In this document: one piece after another, positions 16,802 to 25,900 of the stretch
How the letters are laid out: each line of letters begins with the position of its first letter
Numbering within the stretch: position 1 is the first letter of the stretch
Assembly (NCBI GenBank): GCA_020628935.1
Contig: JAHDEG010000004.1
Span: forward strand, 149,893-213,892
Reading direction: 5' to 3'
Length of the DNA: 64,000 nucleotides
DNA from: Flavobacteriales bacterium
Lineage (GTDB): Bacteria > Bacteroidota > Bacteroidia > Flavobacteriales_G > JALEGO01
Program-made: the position numbers and the translations under genes
Notes under the pieces: model-generated
Database searches by the model: none
Told to the model about the DNA's origin: nothing
What the model saw: the letters and a program-made list of their open reading frames with translations, nothing else

Positions 16802-18163
16802 ATGTCATTTCAGCTTACAAAACAATTTGTAGAACAACTACAACTAAAAATTGAAGAGCAAAGCATAGCGTTTTTAGAAGAGCAAATCATACCTCTTCAC
16901 CCTGCAGATATTGCCGAAATTTTCTCAGAATTAAGCCTAGCTAAAGCACTATTTATTTTTGACAAATTAAGTCACGAGCAAGCAGCATCAGTACTCATGG
17001 AGCTATCTGATGAACAGCAGTATAAACTTTTAAACGAATACAGTTCAGAGTTTATAGCCGATAATCTTATTGAACATCTAGAGTCTGATGATGCTGCACG
17101 TATACTTTCAGAATTAGAAGAAAGCAAGCGTTTAGAAGTTCTTTCTCACATCGATGATATTGAGCAAAAAAGCGATTTAGCAGATATTTTAAGATACGAA
17201 GAAGGCACCGCAGGAGCCTTTATGGCAAAAGAAATTGTTACTGCACAACATAATTGGACTGTAAACCAATGCATAATTGAACTTAGAGAACAAGCCAAAG
17301 AAGTTGATTACGTTAAAACAATTTATGTAATTAACGAGCACAATAAGCTACTTGGGCGTTTGCCAATTAAACTATTACTTTTTGCCGAACCAAACACACC
17401 AATACTCCAAATACAGCAAGAAGATGTAATCTCAGTTAATGCTAAACAAAGCCGAGAAGAAGTTGCAAAAATAATGAACAAGTACGATTTAGATGTTGTA
17501 CCTGTAGTAGATGATATAGAACGCTTAATTGGTAGAATAACCATAGATGATGTTGTAGACTTCATAAAGGAAGAAGCCGATAAAGATTATCAAATTGCAT
17601 CGGGTTACTCAGAAGTTGTTGAAAGTTCAGATTCGGTATGGACAATCTCTCGGTCGCGTTTACCCTGGTTACTTATTGGTCTTTTAGGAGGAGTTCTCGT
17701 ATCTCGGGTTATTGCTATTTATGAAGATCAAATTCAATTAAACCCAGAAATGGCATTTTTTATCCCTCTAATTGCTGCAATGGCAGGTAATGCAGGCGTA
17801 CAATCTTCGGCAATAGTTGTACAGGCATTAGCAAATCAAAGTTTTGGGTTGGGAGGAATAAAATCTAAATTATTTAAAGAGTTAAAAGTGGCCTTAATTA
17901 GCGCGGTAACCTGCTCGGCAGTAATATTACTTTATGGTATAATAACCGGAGTAGGCTTAAATTTAAGCGTGACAGTTGGTACAGCATTATTTTCAGTAAT
18001 CATTTTTGCAACCCTATTTGGCGCTGTAACACCTCTTATGCTAAATAAGTACAAAATAGATCCGGCAATTGCAACAGGGCCTTTTATTACAACTGTAAAC
18101 GATATTTTCGGACTGTTTCTCTATTTCATGATTGGTAAATTAATGTACAACCTACCTATTTAG
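16802..18163 (+). CDS. mgtE: Magnesium transporter MgtE
   Basis: Homodimeric Mg2+ channel of the inner membrane. Domains in order: an acidic helical N domain (residues 1 to about 125, with HPADIAEIFSEL), two CBS domains (about 130-255; ITIDDVVDFIKEEADKD), a connecting helix, and five transmembrane helices from about 285 (PWLLIGLLGGVLVSRVI; ...PLIAAMAGNAGVQSSAI; DPAIATGPFITTVNDIFGL). The pore motifs GNAGVQSS and the PxAxGPFxTTxxDxxG signature are present. Length (453 aa) is typical. The start is reassigned from TTG 16796 to ATG 16802 because the promoter ends at 16788. pabB follows after 17 bases, probably co-transcribed. Confidence 0.96.
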   Translation: MSFQLTKQFVEQLQLKIEEQSIAFLEEQIIPLHPADIAEIFSELSLAKALFIFDKLSHEQAASVLMELSDEQQYKLLNEYSSEFIADNLIEHLESDDAARILSELEESKRLEVLSHIDDIEQKSDLADILRYEEGTAGAFMAKEIVTAQHNWTVNQCIIELREQAKEVDYVKTIYVINEHNKLLGRLPIKLLLFAEPNTPILQIQQEDVISVNAKQSREEVAKIMNKYDLDVVPVVDDIERLIGRITIDDVVDFIKEEADKDYQIASGYSEVVESSDSVWTISRSRLPWLLIGLLGGVLVSRVIAIYEDQIQLNPEMAFFIPLIAAMAGNAGVQSSAIVVQALANQSFGLGGIKSKLFKELKVALISAVTCSAVILLYGIITGVGLNLSVTVGTALFSVIIFATLFGAVTPLMLNKYKIDPAIATGPFITTVNDIFGLFLYFMIGKLMYNLPI

Positions 18164-18180
18164 TATTAAACAAATATAAG

Positions 18181-19440
18181 ATGCAGCAATTAAGTCATGT
18201 AATTGGTGATGAAAAAATACTTAGCAGACTTCTAAGATGGGCTCAAACATTTAATCACTGCTGCTATTTAACTGCAAATAATCAAGCAAAAACATATAAC
18301 ATCGAGTATGAACAACTGCTAGCTCTTGGCAGTAAGAAAACATTTCACTCGCTTAGCCCATTTTCTGATCATTTAAAGAACACAAAAAATTGGCACTTCA
18401 CATTTCTTAATTATAATTTAAAAGAAGAAATACATCTTAGGGATGATAAAAAAACGAATGTATCCCTTCCTAATTTCTTTGCATTTGAGTCCGAATACCT
18501 CTTTGTTTTGGAGAAAGGAAAAGTGTACTCCAACACCGAGCTTTCAATAATTGATGATAGACTTACCACGTTTGAAAATTCAAATTTTAAAGAACCAACA
18601 CACTGTAGTAAAACACCGTTAACATCAACAATTAGTAAAAAAGAATATGCCTGGGCATTTAATAAAATTCAGCAACACATACAACTAGGTGACATTTACG
18701 AAATAAATTATTGCCAGACGTTCTCTTCAAAAAAAGAGATTAATCCTATAAGCACATTTATCCAACTAAACGAAAAATCTAAAGCACCTTTTTCATCCTT
18801 TTTAAAAATAGAAGGCCAGTATATTTTAAGCTTTAGTCCTGAGCGGTTTTTACAAAAAAAGGGAAAATCTATTATTTCACAACCCATTAAAGGAACCAGA
18901 CCAAGGGGGAAAACCAAAGAAGAAGACCTTCTTATGATTAACGATTTAAAATCCTCTCAAAAAGACCGCAGTGAAAACATTATGATTGTTGATTTAGTAA
19001 GAAACGACCTTTCCATTATCGCTGAGCCAACAACAGTTAACGTTGACGAATTAATGGCTATAAAAAGCTTTGAAGGAGTTCACCAAATGATTTCAACCAT
19101 TTCATGTAAAATTGATGATAAAATTAGCTTTGAAGATATTATAAAAGCTACGTTCCCAATGGGCTCAATGACCGGAGCGCCAAAAAGAAAAGCAATGCAG
19201 CTAATAAATAAATATGAATCTGAACCTCGTAATGGCTTCTCGGGCAGTATAGGTTACATTAACCCCGCTGGTGATTTCGACTTTAATGTCCTAATAAGAT
19301 CAATTATTTATAATGCTAATTATAAGCAAGTAAAAGTTCCGGTAGGAGGAGCAATAACCATTCGTTCAGAAATGGAGGATGAATATCAAGAATGCTTAGA
19401 TAAAATAGCGATTATTAAATCAGCTCTAAACAATAAATAG
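18181..19440 (+). CDS. pabB: Aminodeoxychorismate synthase component I
   Basis: Chorismate-utilising enzyme, 419 aa, forming 4-amino-4-deoxychorismate for folate synthesis with the PabA amidotransferase. Conserved blocks: GDIYEINYCQTF, SPERFL, PIKGTRPRG (about residue 236), IVDLVRNDL, GSMTGAPKRKAMQLI, and a C-terminal GGAITIRSEMEDEYQE. PIKGT carries the Lys typical of PabB and distinguishes it from TrpE, which has Ala at that position. The N-terminal third is divergent as is usual. The likely partner pabA is 8 kb away (9898-10476). Convergent with the next gene, 5-base gap. Confidence 0.93.
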   Translation: MQQLSHVIGDEKILSRLLRWAQTFNHCCYLTANNQAKTYNIEYEQLLALGSKKTFHSLSPFSDHLKNTKNWHFTFLNYNLKEEIHLRDDKKTNVSLPNFFAFESEYLFVLEKGKVYSNTELSIIDDRLTTFENSNFKEPTHCSKTPLTSTISKKEYAWAFNKIQQHIQLGDIYEINYCQTFSSKKEINPISTFIQLNEKSKAPFSSFLKIEGQYILSFSPERFLQKKGKSIISQPIKGTRPRGKTKEEDLLMINDLKSSQKDRSENIMIVDLVRNDLSIIAEPTTVNVDELMAIKSFEGVHQMISTISCKIDDKISFEDIIKATFPMGSMTGAPKRKAMQLINKYESEPRNGFSGSIGYINPAGDFDFNVLIRSIIYNANYKQVKVPVGGAITIRSEMEDEYQECLDKIAIIKSALNNK

Positions 19441-19445
19441 GCCTT

Positions 19446-20309
19446 TTATTTACAATACATATCTAAATAAACATCGGCCAAAGGCTTACTTATTTTATTA
19501 ACTTTTTTCCAAACGTTACAAGCCTCATCTTTTTCATCAGACAAATAATGTTCAATACCTGAAACTATTTTGGCATCTAAATATTTATCATCAAGTATTG
19601 CAGCAATGTTATAGCTTTCAAGGCAACCCTGAATATCTTTTTGCTTTAACAAGCATATAGCTTTTATAAAATGCGCTTCAGCAATTTCTGGCTGTTTTGA
19701 TATTACATCATTAATTATTTCAATAGCCTTTCCTTCCTCCTTTTTCTCTAAAAGAATTTTAGCCTTTAAAAGATGATCTTCTGGTGATCTTGTGATGGAA
19801 TATAATTCTTCTGCATCTTTTAAAGCTGCTTTAATATCCCCTAAACCCAATTTACATTCAGCTCTCTGTTTTAAAATAGCCATATTATTATACCCAAAAT
19901 CTTCCGCTTTTTTAAGAGAGGTTAAAGCCTCCAAAAAACCACCCACAGAAGCTGTATATTTAGCTTTATAATAATGATACTTACCACATTTAGGGTAAAC
20001 TTTTATCGCTTTTTCTATTTTCTCTATTGCTTCAACAAAATTTTGTTTTTCATACCTTACTAACGAAACACCAAATAAACCATTGGCTTTGTCTTGTTCA
20101 ACCTCTGAAAGACTTAAGGCATTAAATTTAGAAAAGTAAGTTTCAAAATCATTATTCTCAATATATTGTTCAGCTGATTGAGCTTCAGAGAAACTAGGGC
20201 AATCCTGGGCAGTCAACATCAAAGTTGAGCAACACATAACAACATTTAAGAAAACAGCCTTAAACAATGTAAGACTTAAACTGATTTGTGAAATATTTAT
20301 CGTTTTCAT
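19446..20309 (-). CDS. Exported TPR-repeat protein
   Basis: A 287-aa protein with a hydrophobic N-terminus (LFKAVFLNVVMCCSTLMLTAQ then DCPSF) that looks like a cleavable signal peptide, followed by TPR-like helices (YYKAKYTASVGGFLEALTSLKKAEDFGYNN; AHFIKAICLLKQKDIQGCLESYN). The called start overlaps the end of pheS by 50 bases; a shorter start at 20237 (MCCSTLMLTAQ) is possible but gives a weaker signal peptide. It is co-oriented with pheS and the cyclophilin gene, so probably part of that operon. Role unknown beyond protein interaction. Confidence 0.75.
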   Translation of the reverse strand: MKTINISQISLSLTLFKAVFLNVVMCCSTLMLTAQDCPSFSEAQSAEQYIENNDFETYFSKFNALSLSEVEQDKANGLFGVSLVRYEKQNFVEAIEKIEKAIKVYPKCGKYHYYKAKYTASVGGFLEALTSLKKAEDFGYNNMAILKQRAECKLGLGDIKAALKDAEELYSITRSPEDHLLKAKILLEKKEEGKAIEIINDVISKQPEIAEAHFIKAICLLKQKDIQGCLESYNIAAILDDKYLDAKIVSGIEHYLSDEKDEACNVWKKVNKISKPLADVYLDMYCK

Positions 20310-21288
20310 AAAATAGTCTTATATCGTTAATTTGAAACTTTAACATAGTTATACGTTCAATACCCATACCAAATGCATAACCTGAATATTCATTAGGATC
20401 AATTTTGCTGTTTATAAGTACGTTAGGGTCAACCATTCCACACCCTAAAATCTCAACCCAACCCGTATACTTACATATATTACAGCCTTCTTGGTTACAT
20501 ATAAAACAAGAAATATCCATTTCTGCACTAGGCTCAGTAAAAGGGAAATAAGAAGGACGCAGTCTTATTTTAGTATTAGTACCAAACAACTGTTGGGCAA
20601 ACTGCATTAGTGTGTACTTTAAATCTTTGAAAGTCACTTGCTTATCAATATACAATCCTTCAATTTGATGAAAAAAGCAATGAGCCCTAGCCGAAATAGC
20701 CTCGTTTCTGTATACTCTTCCCGGAGAAATACTTCTTAATGGTGGCTTCTCATTTTCCATCACTCTAATCTGTACTGATGAGGTATGGGTTCTTAGTGAT
20801 TTATCGTCATAACCTTCAACAAAAAAGGTGTCTTGCATGTCTCTTGCAGGGTGATCTTCAGGAAAATTTAATGCAGTAAAATTATGCCAATCATCTTCCA
20901 CCTCTGGGCCTTCAGAGATAGAAAACCCCATTCGTGCAAAAATATCTTCAATTTCATTTCTAACTAAGGAAATAGGGTGCCTACTACCAAGAGTAAACTT
21001 ATTACCTGGCAAAGTAAGATCTAGCGAATCATTGTCAGAAGAACTATCATCAGAAGAAACTTTGGCTTTCAATGTATCTATTCTGTCTTGAATTTCGTTT
21101 TTAAGCGTATTCAACAGCTGACCAACTTCTTTTTTTTCTTGATTAGAAACCGTTTTAAAATCGGCAAAAAGACTTTTAACAACTCCTTTTTGGCCTAAAT
21201 ATTCAATTCTAAACTCTTCTATCTTTTCAGACGAACTTTCTTTAAAGCTCTTAACTTTTTCAAGAGCATCTTTAATTCTATCCTTCAT
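20260..21288 (-). CDS. pheS: Phenylalanine-tRNA ligase alpha subunit
   Basis: Catalytic subunit of the alpha2-beta2 class II synthetase, 342 aa. The N-terminal coiled-coil tRNA-binding arm (about 1-95) precedes the core with HPISLVRNEIEDIFARMGFSI, motif 2 (GRVYRNEAISARAHCFFHQIEGLYID), FPFTEPSAEMDI and a motif 3 region (AFGMGIERITMLKFQINDIR). A Cys cluster (CFICNQEGCNICKYTGW) is present, as in many Bacteroidota PheS. The pheT partner is not in the window. It lies 7 bases downstream of the cyclophilin gene. Confidence 0.97.
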   Translation of the reverse strand: MKDRIKDALEKVKSFKESSSEKIEEFRIEYLGQKGVVKSLFADFKTVSNQEKKEVGQLLNTLKNEIQDRIDTLKAKVSSDDSSSDNDSLDLTLPGNKFTLGSRHPISLVRNEIEDIFARMGFSISEGPEVEDDWHNFTALNFPEDHPARDMQDTFFVEGYDDKSLRTHTSSVQIRVMENEKPPLRSISPGRVYRNEAISARAHCFFHQIEGLYIDKQVTFKDLKYTLMQFAQQLFGTNTKIRLRPSYFPFTEPSAEMDISCFICNQEGCNICKYTGWVEILGCGMVDPNVLINSKIDPNEYSGYAFGMGIERITMLKFQINDIRLFYENDKYFTNQFKSYIV

Positions 21289-21295
21289 AAATAAA

Positions 21296-22117
21296 TTACT
21301 TAATTACCGTAACGGTCATTTTCACGTCTTCGGTTGGCCTATCACCTCTTTGTGTTGGTACAGCAGCTATTTTATCAATTACATCTAGTCCTTCAATCAC
21401 TTCGCCAAAAACAGTGTATTCACCATCAAGGTGAGGAGCACCACCAACGGTTGAATAGGCCTCTAATTGCTCAGCTGTGTATCCACTCACTTCTTCTTTA
21501 GTTAACATGGCGTCTAACATGGGATCAATTTCTTTAACAAATTCTTGCAAGCCCAGTTTGTCTTTTTCTTCTTGCAATTTCTTATATCTCGTTAAATAAT
21601 CCACGTTTTTAGGATCTTGTATAAACTCCTTAAACTTAACTCCTTTTAATTTTTGCTTCTTATTGTTAGCCATCGATTGCAATGCATTTTCAGGATAAAC
21701 AGAACCCTGAACAATATAAAACTGACTTCCCGAGCTATTTTTTTCAGGGTTTGCTTGGTCACCTAAACGAGCAGCAGAAAGAGCACCTTTCTTATGCAAA
21801 AATTTAGGGTTTATTTCGGCAGGAATTGTGTAACCTGGCCCTCCATTTCCTAATTGGTCATTTATATCTGCCGTTTTAGAATTAGGATCGCCACCCTGAA
21901 TCATAAAGTTTTTTATAACCCTATGAAAGATAGTACCGTCATAAAACCCATCTTTAGTCAATTTTAAAAAGTTTTCCTTGTGTTTGGGGGTTTCATCGTA
22001 TAAAATGGCGATCATGTCACCATATTTTGTTGATATTTTAACCTTAGTTTGTTGCGCATGGCAACTAAGAATATTTGCAGTCGTTAAAAACAAGATGACT
22101 ATAAATGATCTGAACAT
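21296..22117 (-). CDS. Secreted cyclophilin-type peptidyl-prolyl isomerase
   Basis: A 273-aa cyclophilin with a signal peptide (MFRSFIVILFLTTANILSCHAQ), so it acts in the periplasm, where it would speed proline isomerisation in exported proteins. Core signatures: YDETPKHKENFLKL, FHRVIKNFMIQGGDP and SSGSQFYIVQG. The C-terminal strand is VFGEVIEGLDVIDKIA. About 75 residues between SQFYIV and the HLDGEYTVFG block are an insertion, mostly charged helix, seen in long Bacteroidota cyclophilins. The cleavage region contains a Cys (SCHAQ), so a lipoprotein form cannot be excluded. First gene of a likely cyclophilin-pheS-TPR operon. Confidence 0.92.
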   Translation of the reverse strand: MFRSFIVILFLTTANILSCHAQQTKVKISTKYGDMIAILYDETPKHKENFLKLTKDGFYDGTIFHRVIKNFMIQGGDPNSKTADINDQLGNGGPGYTIPAEINPKFLHKKGALSAARLGDQANPEKNSSGSQFYIVQGSVYPENALQSMANNKKQKLKGVKFKEFIQDPKNVDYLTRYKKLQEEKDKLGLQEFVKEIDPMLDAMLTKEEVSGYTAEQLEAYSTVGGAPHLDGEYTVFGEVIEGLDVIDKIAAVPTQRGDRPTEDVKMTVTVIK

Positions 22118-22214
22118 GATAACTTTTTTTTAAATTAGTAGTATATAAGGTCTAAAATACTAAAAATTGTTCACCTATTTAGTGGTTAAAGCATCTTTCA
22201 AAAACAAAAAAACT

Positions 22215-22589
22215 ATGAAAACTCTATTATCTGTATGTACTGTTGTTTGTTTATTCTTATTTTCTTGCAAAGAACCAACAAAACCCAAAGCCAATATTTT
22301 TGTAACAGATGAAAACGGAGTTGCTTTACGTGATGCTAGAGTAGTTTTAAATTGCGTGCCATCGCAAGACGCTATAAATACTCAAGAATGTAAAGATGGT
22401 ATTCAACAAGAAGGTAGTACCGATGCAAGCGGAAAAGTAACATTTACTACTGAACTCCCTGCAGTTTTAAGAGCAGATGTAACGTATACAATTGTACAAG
22501 GTGTAACGTTCGATTCTCTAAAAGGTGATGCTTTTGTTGAGTTTAAAGAGGATGAAATCACTAGCCAAACAATCATTGTTTATCCTTAG
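22215..22589 (+). CDS. Lipoprotein with carboxypeptidase-regulatory-like fold
   Basis: The track ORF begins at a TTG (22167), but ATG 22215 gives a clean lipoprotein signal, MKTLLSVCTVVCLFLFSC (lipobox LFSC), and is preferred. The mature region of about 105 residues (KANIFVTDENGVALRDARVVLNC; TDASGKVTFTTELPAVLRADVTY) has the pattern of a transthyretin-like/carboxypeptidase-regulatory beta-sandwich, often a binding or stalk module at the cell surface. Divergent from the cyclophilin gene. Specific function unknown. Confidence 0.75.
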   Translation: MKTLLSVCTVVCLFLFSCKEPTKPKANIFVTDENGVALRDARVVLNCVPSQDAINTQECKDGIQQEGSTDASGKVTFTTELPAVLRADVTYTIVQGVTFDSLKGDAFVEFKEDEITSQTIIVYP

Positions 22590-22912
22590 TATGTCTTTCA
22601 GGCAGATGTGATATTGGTTTTACTCCATCGATAATCAAATAAAGCCAAACTTTAACACCAGTAAGGTTGCAGATTTTCAAGTAAAATAAGTCTAAGGCCT
22701 TTAGAACGATTTTTAACCCAGTAAGGCTTTGCAGTCTAAAACCACCAAAATATTTGAGTAGGTAAAACTTATCTGTAGTAAATCTGTTTTATCCCAATAT
22801 TATCATTTGTTGCATTTAAAAGAGTTTCTCAACTAAAATCGTTAACTTGATAATAAACACAAAAGCTGTGTAAACTAAATATTAACACACAGCACATTAA
22901 CATTATTAAAAT
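22590..22912. other. Intergenic region before rnr
   Basis: 323 bases with no credible ORF. It contains an imperfect direct repeat (TTTAACACCAGTAAGG at 22651 and TTTAACCCAGTAAGG at 22712, each followed by TTGCAG after a 0-2 base shift). There is also a small stem GCTGTGT/ACACAGC (22865-22871 and 22887-22893) just upstream of rnr, which could shape the mRNA leader. No clear TAnnTTTG promoter seen. Confidence 0.5.
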
Positions 22913-25018
22913 TTGACCAAAATAAACACTTTAATTACAGAAATTCTATCTGTATTTGATCTTGAATCAAACCGCCCACTAAATCATAGGCAAGTAGCTA
23001 AAAGACTCTCTATATCTGATCCCGATACCAAAAAGCTTATTGATAAGCTAATGGCAGACCTTGCTTTTAAAGGCAAACTAAAAGAAGTTGGCAGAGGAAA
23101 ATACAAATTAAAATTAACCGAAAAATTACTCACCGGCAGGGTTGATGCCACACGCTCAGGCTCTGCATACATTGTATGCGAAGGTGAAGAAGAAGACATT
23201 TACGTTTCTGCCCAAAACATGAAAAACGCCTTTAATGGCGATATTGTTACCATAGCATTAAAAGGAAATAAAAAGAAAGAAGGAAGAGTTATTGAAGTTC
23301 TTGAACGAAGAAAAACTGTTTTTAGCGGAACTGTTCAAAAAAACAAACGCTTCGCGTTTGTTTTGCCGGACGATCAAAAGCTAAATACCGATATATTTAT
23401 ACCACCATCTGCCCTTAACAAAGCAGAGTCAGGAGACAAAGTACTGGCCGAAATTACAGAGTGGCCCGAAAGCGGAACACAATCTCCAACAGGTAAAATC
23501 ATTGAAATACTTGGCTTACCAGGAGAAAAAGATGCCGAAATACACGGTATTTTAGCCGAATTTGGTTTGCCAAGAGGTTTCCCGCAACGACTAGAAGAAG
23601 AAGCAAAAAAAATACCCTTAGAAATAACCGATAAAGAAGTAGCAAAACGAAAAGATTTACGCTCAGTAACCACATTTACAATAGATCCTTTCGATGCTAA
23701 AGATTTTGATGATGCCATTTCTTTTCAAAAACTAGAAAACGGTAATGTAGAAGTAGGCGTACACATTGCAGATGTTACCCACTATGTAAAACCAGGCTCA
23801 CTTATAGATAAAGAAGCTATAGATAGAGCCACCTCTATTTATTTAGTAGATAGAGTTATTCCCATGCTACCCGAGGTGCTCTCTAACCAAGTATGCTCTT
23901 TAAGGCCACATGAAGACAAACTATGTTTTTCAGCCATGTTTGAGCTAAATAAAGATGCCAAAATCATGAATAAATGGTTTGGCAAAACAATCATCCACTC
24001 AGACAGAAGATTTACATACGAAGAAGCCCAACTTGTTATAGAAACCAAAGAAGGCGACTATAAAGACGAGATTTTAGAAGTAGATCGTTTAGCAAAACTG
24101 CTTCGCGAAAAAAGAATGAATAACGGAGCTATCAGTTTTGATAGAGAAGAAGTTAAATTTAAGCTAAACGATGCAGGCGAACCAGCAGAAGTTATTTTCA
24201 AACGACAATTAGATGCACACAAACTAATTGAAGAATTTATGCTTTTGGCAAACCGAAAAGTTGCCGAATTTGTAGGAAAATCTAAACTTAACAAACCCGC
24301 TAAAACATACATATACCGAATACACGACACCCCATCAACCGAAAAAATTGATGAATTTAAAGGTTTTGTAAAAACATTTGGGTACTCAGTTGGCGGCTCT
24401 CACCATAAAGATCTTTCAAAATCAATGAACGATCTTCTAATAAAAATTAAGGGCACCAAAGAAGAAAACATGATTTCAACCTTAGCCATACGAACAATGG
24501 CAAAAGCAGTGTACTCTACCGAAAACATTGGTCATTATGGCCTAGGCTTCGAACATTACTCGCACTTCACCTCCCCTATTAGAAGATACCCCGATGTAAT
24601 TGCGCATCGTTTACTACAAAATTATTTAGACGGTGAAAAATCTAAAGACGCCAAACAATACGAGCAACTTTGCAAGCACTGTTCTGAACGTGAAAAGCTA
24701 GCCTCAGAAGCAGAAAGAGCCTCCATCAAGTTTATGCAAGTAAAATACTTAGAAGAACGTATCGGAGAAGAATTTCCGGGTGTAGTTTCTGGCATTACCG
24801 AATGGGGCGTTTATGTTGAACTAAACGAGAATAAATGCGAAGGTATGATTCGTATTAGCGACATCCCGGGCGATTACTATGAATTTGAAAAAAGTAAATA
24901 CCTAATAAAAGGCCGAAAAACTAAAAAAACAATCTCACTAGGCGACCCGGTAACCGTTAGAGTAAAAGCGATCGACTTGTTTAAAAAACAAATAGACTTT
25001 GAGTGGATCGAAGATTAG
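22913..25018 (+). CDS. rnr: Ribonuclease R
   Basis: 3'-5' exoribonuclease of the RNB family, 701 aa, able to degrade structured RNA and involved in mRNA turnover and rRNA quality control. An N-terminal winged-helix region (NHRQVAKRLSI) precedes cold-shock domains (about 70-210). The RNB catalytic domain has the Asp cluster TIDPFDAKDFDDAIS (about residue 260) and HYSHFTSPIRRYPD. The C-terminal S1 domain starts at about residue 620 (EEFPGVVSGITEWGVYVELNENKCEGMI). The start is TTG at 22913; no better ATG precedes the winged helix. Confidence 0.96.
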   Translation: MTKINTLITEILSVFDLESNRPLNHRQVAKRLSISDPDTKKLIDKLMADLAFKGKLKEVGRGKYKLKLTEKLLTGRVDATRSGSAYIVCEGEEEDIYVSAQNMKNAFNGDIVTIALKGNKKKEGRVIEVLERRKTVFSGTVQKNKRFAFVLPDDQKLNTDIFIPPSALNKAESGDKVLAEITEWPESGTQSPTGKIIEILGLPGEKDAEIHGILAEFGLPRGFPQRLEEEAKKIPLEITDKEVAKRKDLRSVTTFTIDPFDAKDFDDAISFQKLENGNVEVGVHIADVTHYVKPGSLIDKEAIDRATSIYLVDRVIPMLPEVLSNQVCSLRPHEDKLCFSAMFELNKDAKIMNKWFGKTIIHSDRRFTYEEAQLVIETKEGDYKDEILEVDRLAKLLREKRMNNGAISFDREEVKFKLNDAGEPAEVIFKRQLDAHKLIEEFMLLANRKVAEFVGKSKLNKPAKTYIYRIHDTPSTEKIDEFKGFVKTFGYSVGGSHHKDLSKSMNDLLIKIKGTKEENMISTLAIRTMAKAVYSTENIGHYGLGFEHYSHFTSPIRRYPDVIAHRLLQNYLDGEKSKDAKQYEQLCKHCSEREKLASEAERASIKFMQVKYLEERIGEEFPGVVSGITEWGVYVELNENKCEGMIRISDIPGDYYEFEKSKYLIKGRKTKKTISLGDPVTVRVKAIDLFKKQIDFEWIED

Positions 25019-25055
25019 AATGTGCAAAAAATAATCCCTTTTATGTCTTTCTTTC

Positions 25056-25201
25056 AGAAGCTATTTCCGCCTATCCGTTCATAGTTTTTTCGCTTAACGC
25101 AAGTTATAAATAGCAATACAAATGGCTCCCAAGGTTGCCTTTTTATTGCTTTTAAACTAAACCGTTAAGCCGCAAAAAGCTACCACTCCTATGCAGGCTA
25201 A
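25056..25201 (+). repeat. Flavobacterial intergenic repeat, copy 1
   Basis: This 146-base stretch aligns over its whole length, at roughly 75% identity by eye, with 29438-29579. Conserved blocks include AGAAGC, TTCCGnCTATnCG, AAATGGCTCCCAAGGT, GCCTTTT, TTTAAACTAA, CAAAAAGCTA and GGCTAA. It begins 37 bases after the rnr stop. The outer ends are loosely complementary, as in a REP-like palindromic element. The surrounding 321-base gap (25019-25339) holds no other feature I can identify. Confidence 0.75.
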
Positions 25202-25339
25202 GAGTGATTTACTGCTTTCCAAAAAAAGTACTTTTAAAAATTTTACTTATTATAAATCAAATTATTTTCATAATACCCGCCAAAAAGCACCTTAGAGATA
25301 CGAACGATGCACGTAGACTGAAAAAAAACTAGCAGACCA

Positions 25340-25900
25340 ATGAAATTTCTCATCGCTTTCACTCTTTTTTTACTCTCAAATACTATAACGGGACAGAATT
25401 TTCATACCGAATTTAAATATGGCAACGAAATTAACAACGGCATTACAATTCAGAATAGTTATCCCAGGGGCGGGCAACGATTTACAACGATAAACGGAAA
25501 AGAATACATTTATGTAACATTTTGGACTTGTGTCACCAATAAAGCATCTTCTGATTTAGAATTAGAAATTGATTTTTCAGCTAATCCATTTGTAATCCCT
25601 TCAGAGCCCAACATAAACTTTAAATTATTCATACCAAGTGATAAAATGACACTTAATAAGTCGAAATTACCGAATTACGGTTTAGATATAATAAGTTTCC
25701 TTAGCGAAAATATAAATGAGCTCTCCAAATTAAATACAGTAATTAAACCAAATAGCTCTTATTTTTTCTATTCAGTCATAATTTCAGATAAAGGAGTTAA
25801 CGGACCAATAAGAGCAGGATTTGAGTTAAATAATGATGAACTTATTTACAGACTTAATAACTTCGAAATCAGCTGTGGAAAAATTGTAATTAGAAATTAA
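25340..25900 (+). CDS. Secreted protein of unknown function
   Basis: A 186-aa protein with a signal peptide (MKFLIAFTLFLLSNTITGQ, cleaved before NFHTEF). The mature part is predicted beta-rich with alternating polar/aromatic residues (EYIYVTFWTCVTNKASSDLELEIDF; NSSYFFYSVIISDKGVNGPIRAGFEL), suggesting one compact beta-sandwich. It is a lone gene between two repeat-rich intergenic regions, unlike the dense housekeeping neighbours, so it may be a lineage-specific acquisition. Family not recognised. Confidence 0.65.
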   Translation: MKFLIAFTLFLLSNTITGQNFHTEFKYGNEINNGITIQNSYPRGGQRFTTINGKEYIYVTFWTCVTNKASSDLELEIDFSANPFVIPSEPNINFKLFIPSDKMTLNKSKLPNYGLDIISFLSENINELSKLNTVIKPNSSYFFYSVIISDKGVNGPIRAGFELNNDELIYRLNNFEISCGKIVIRN

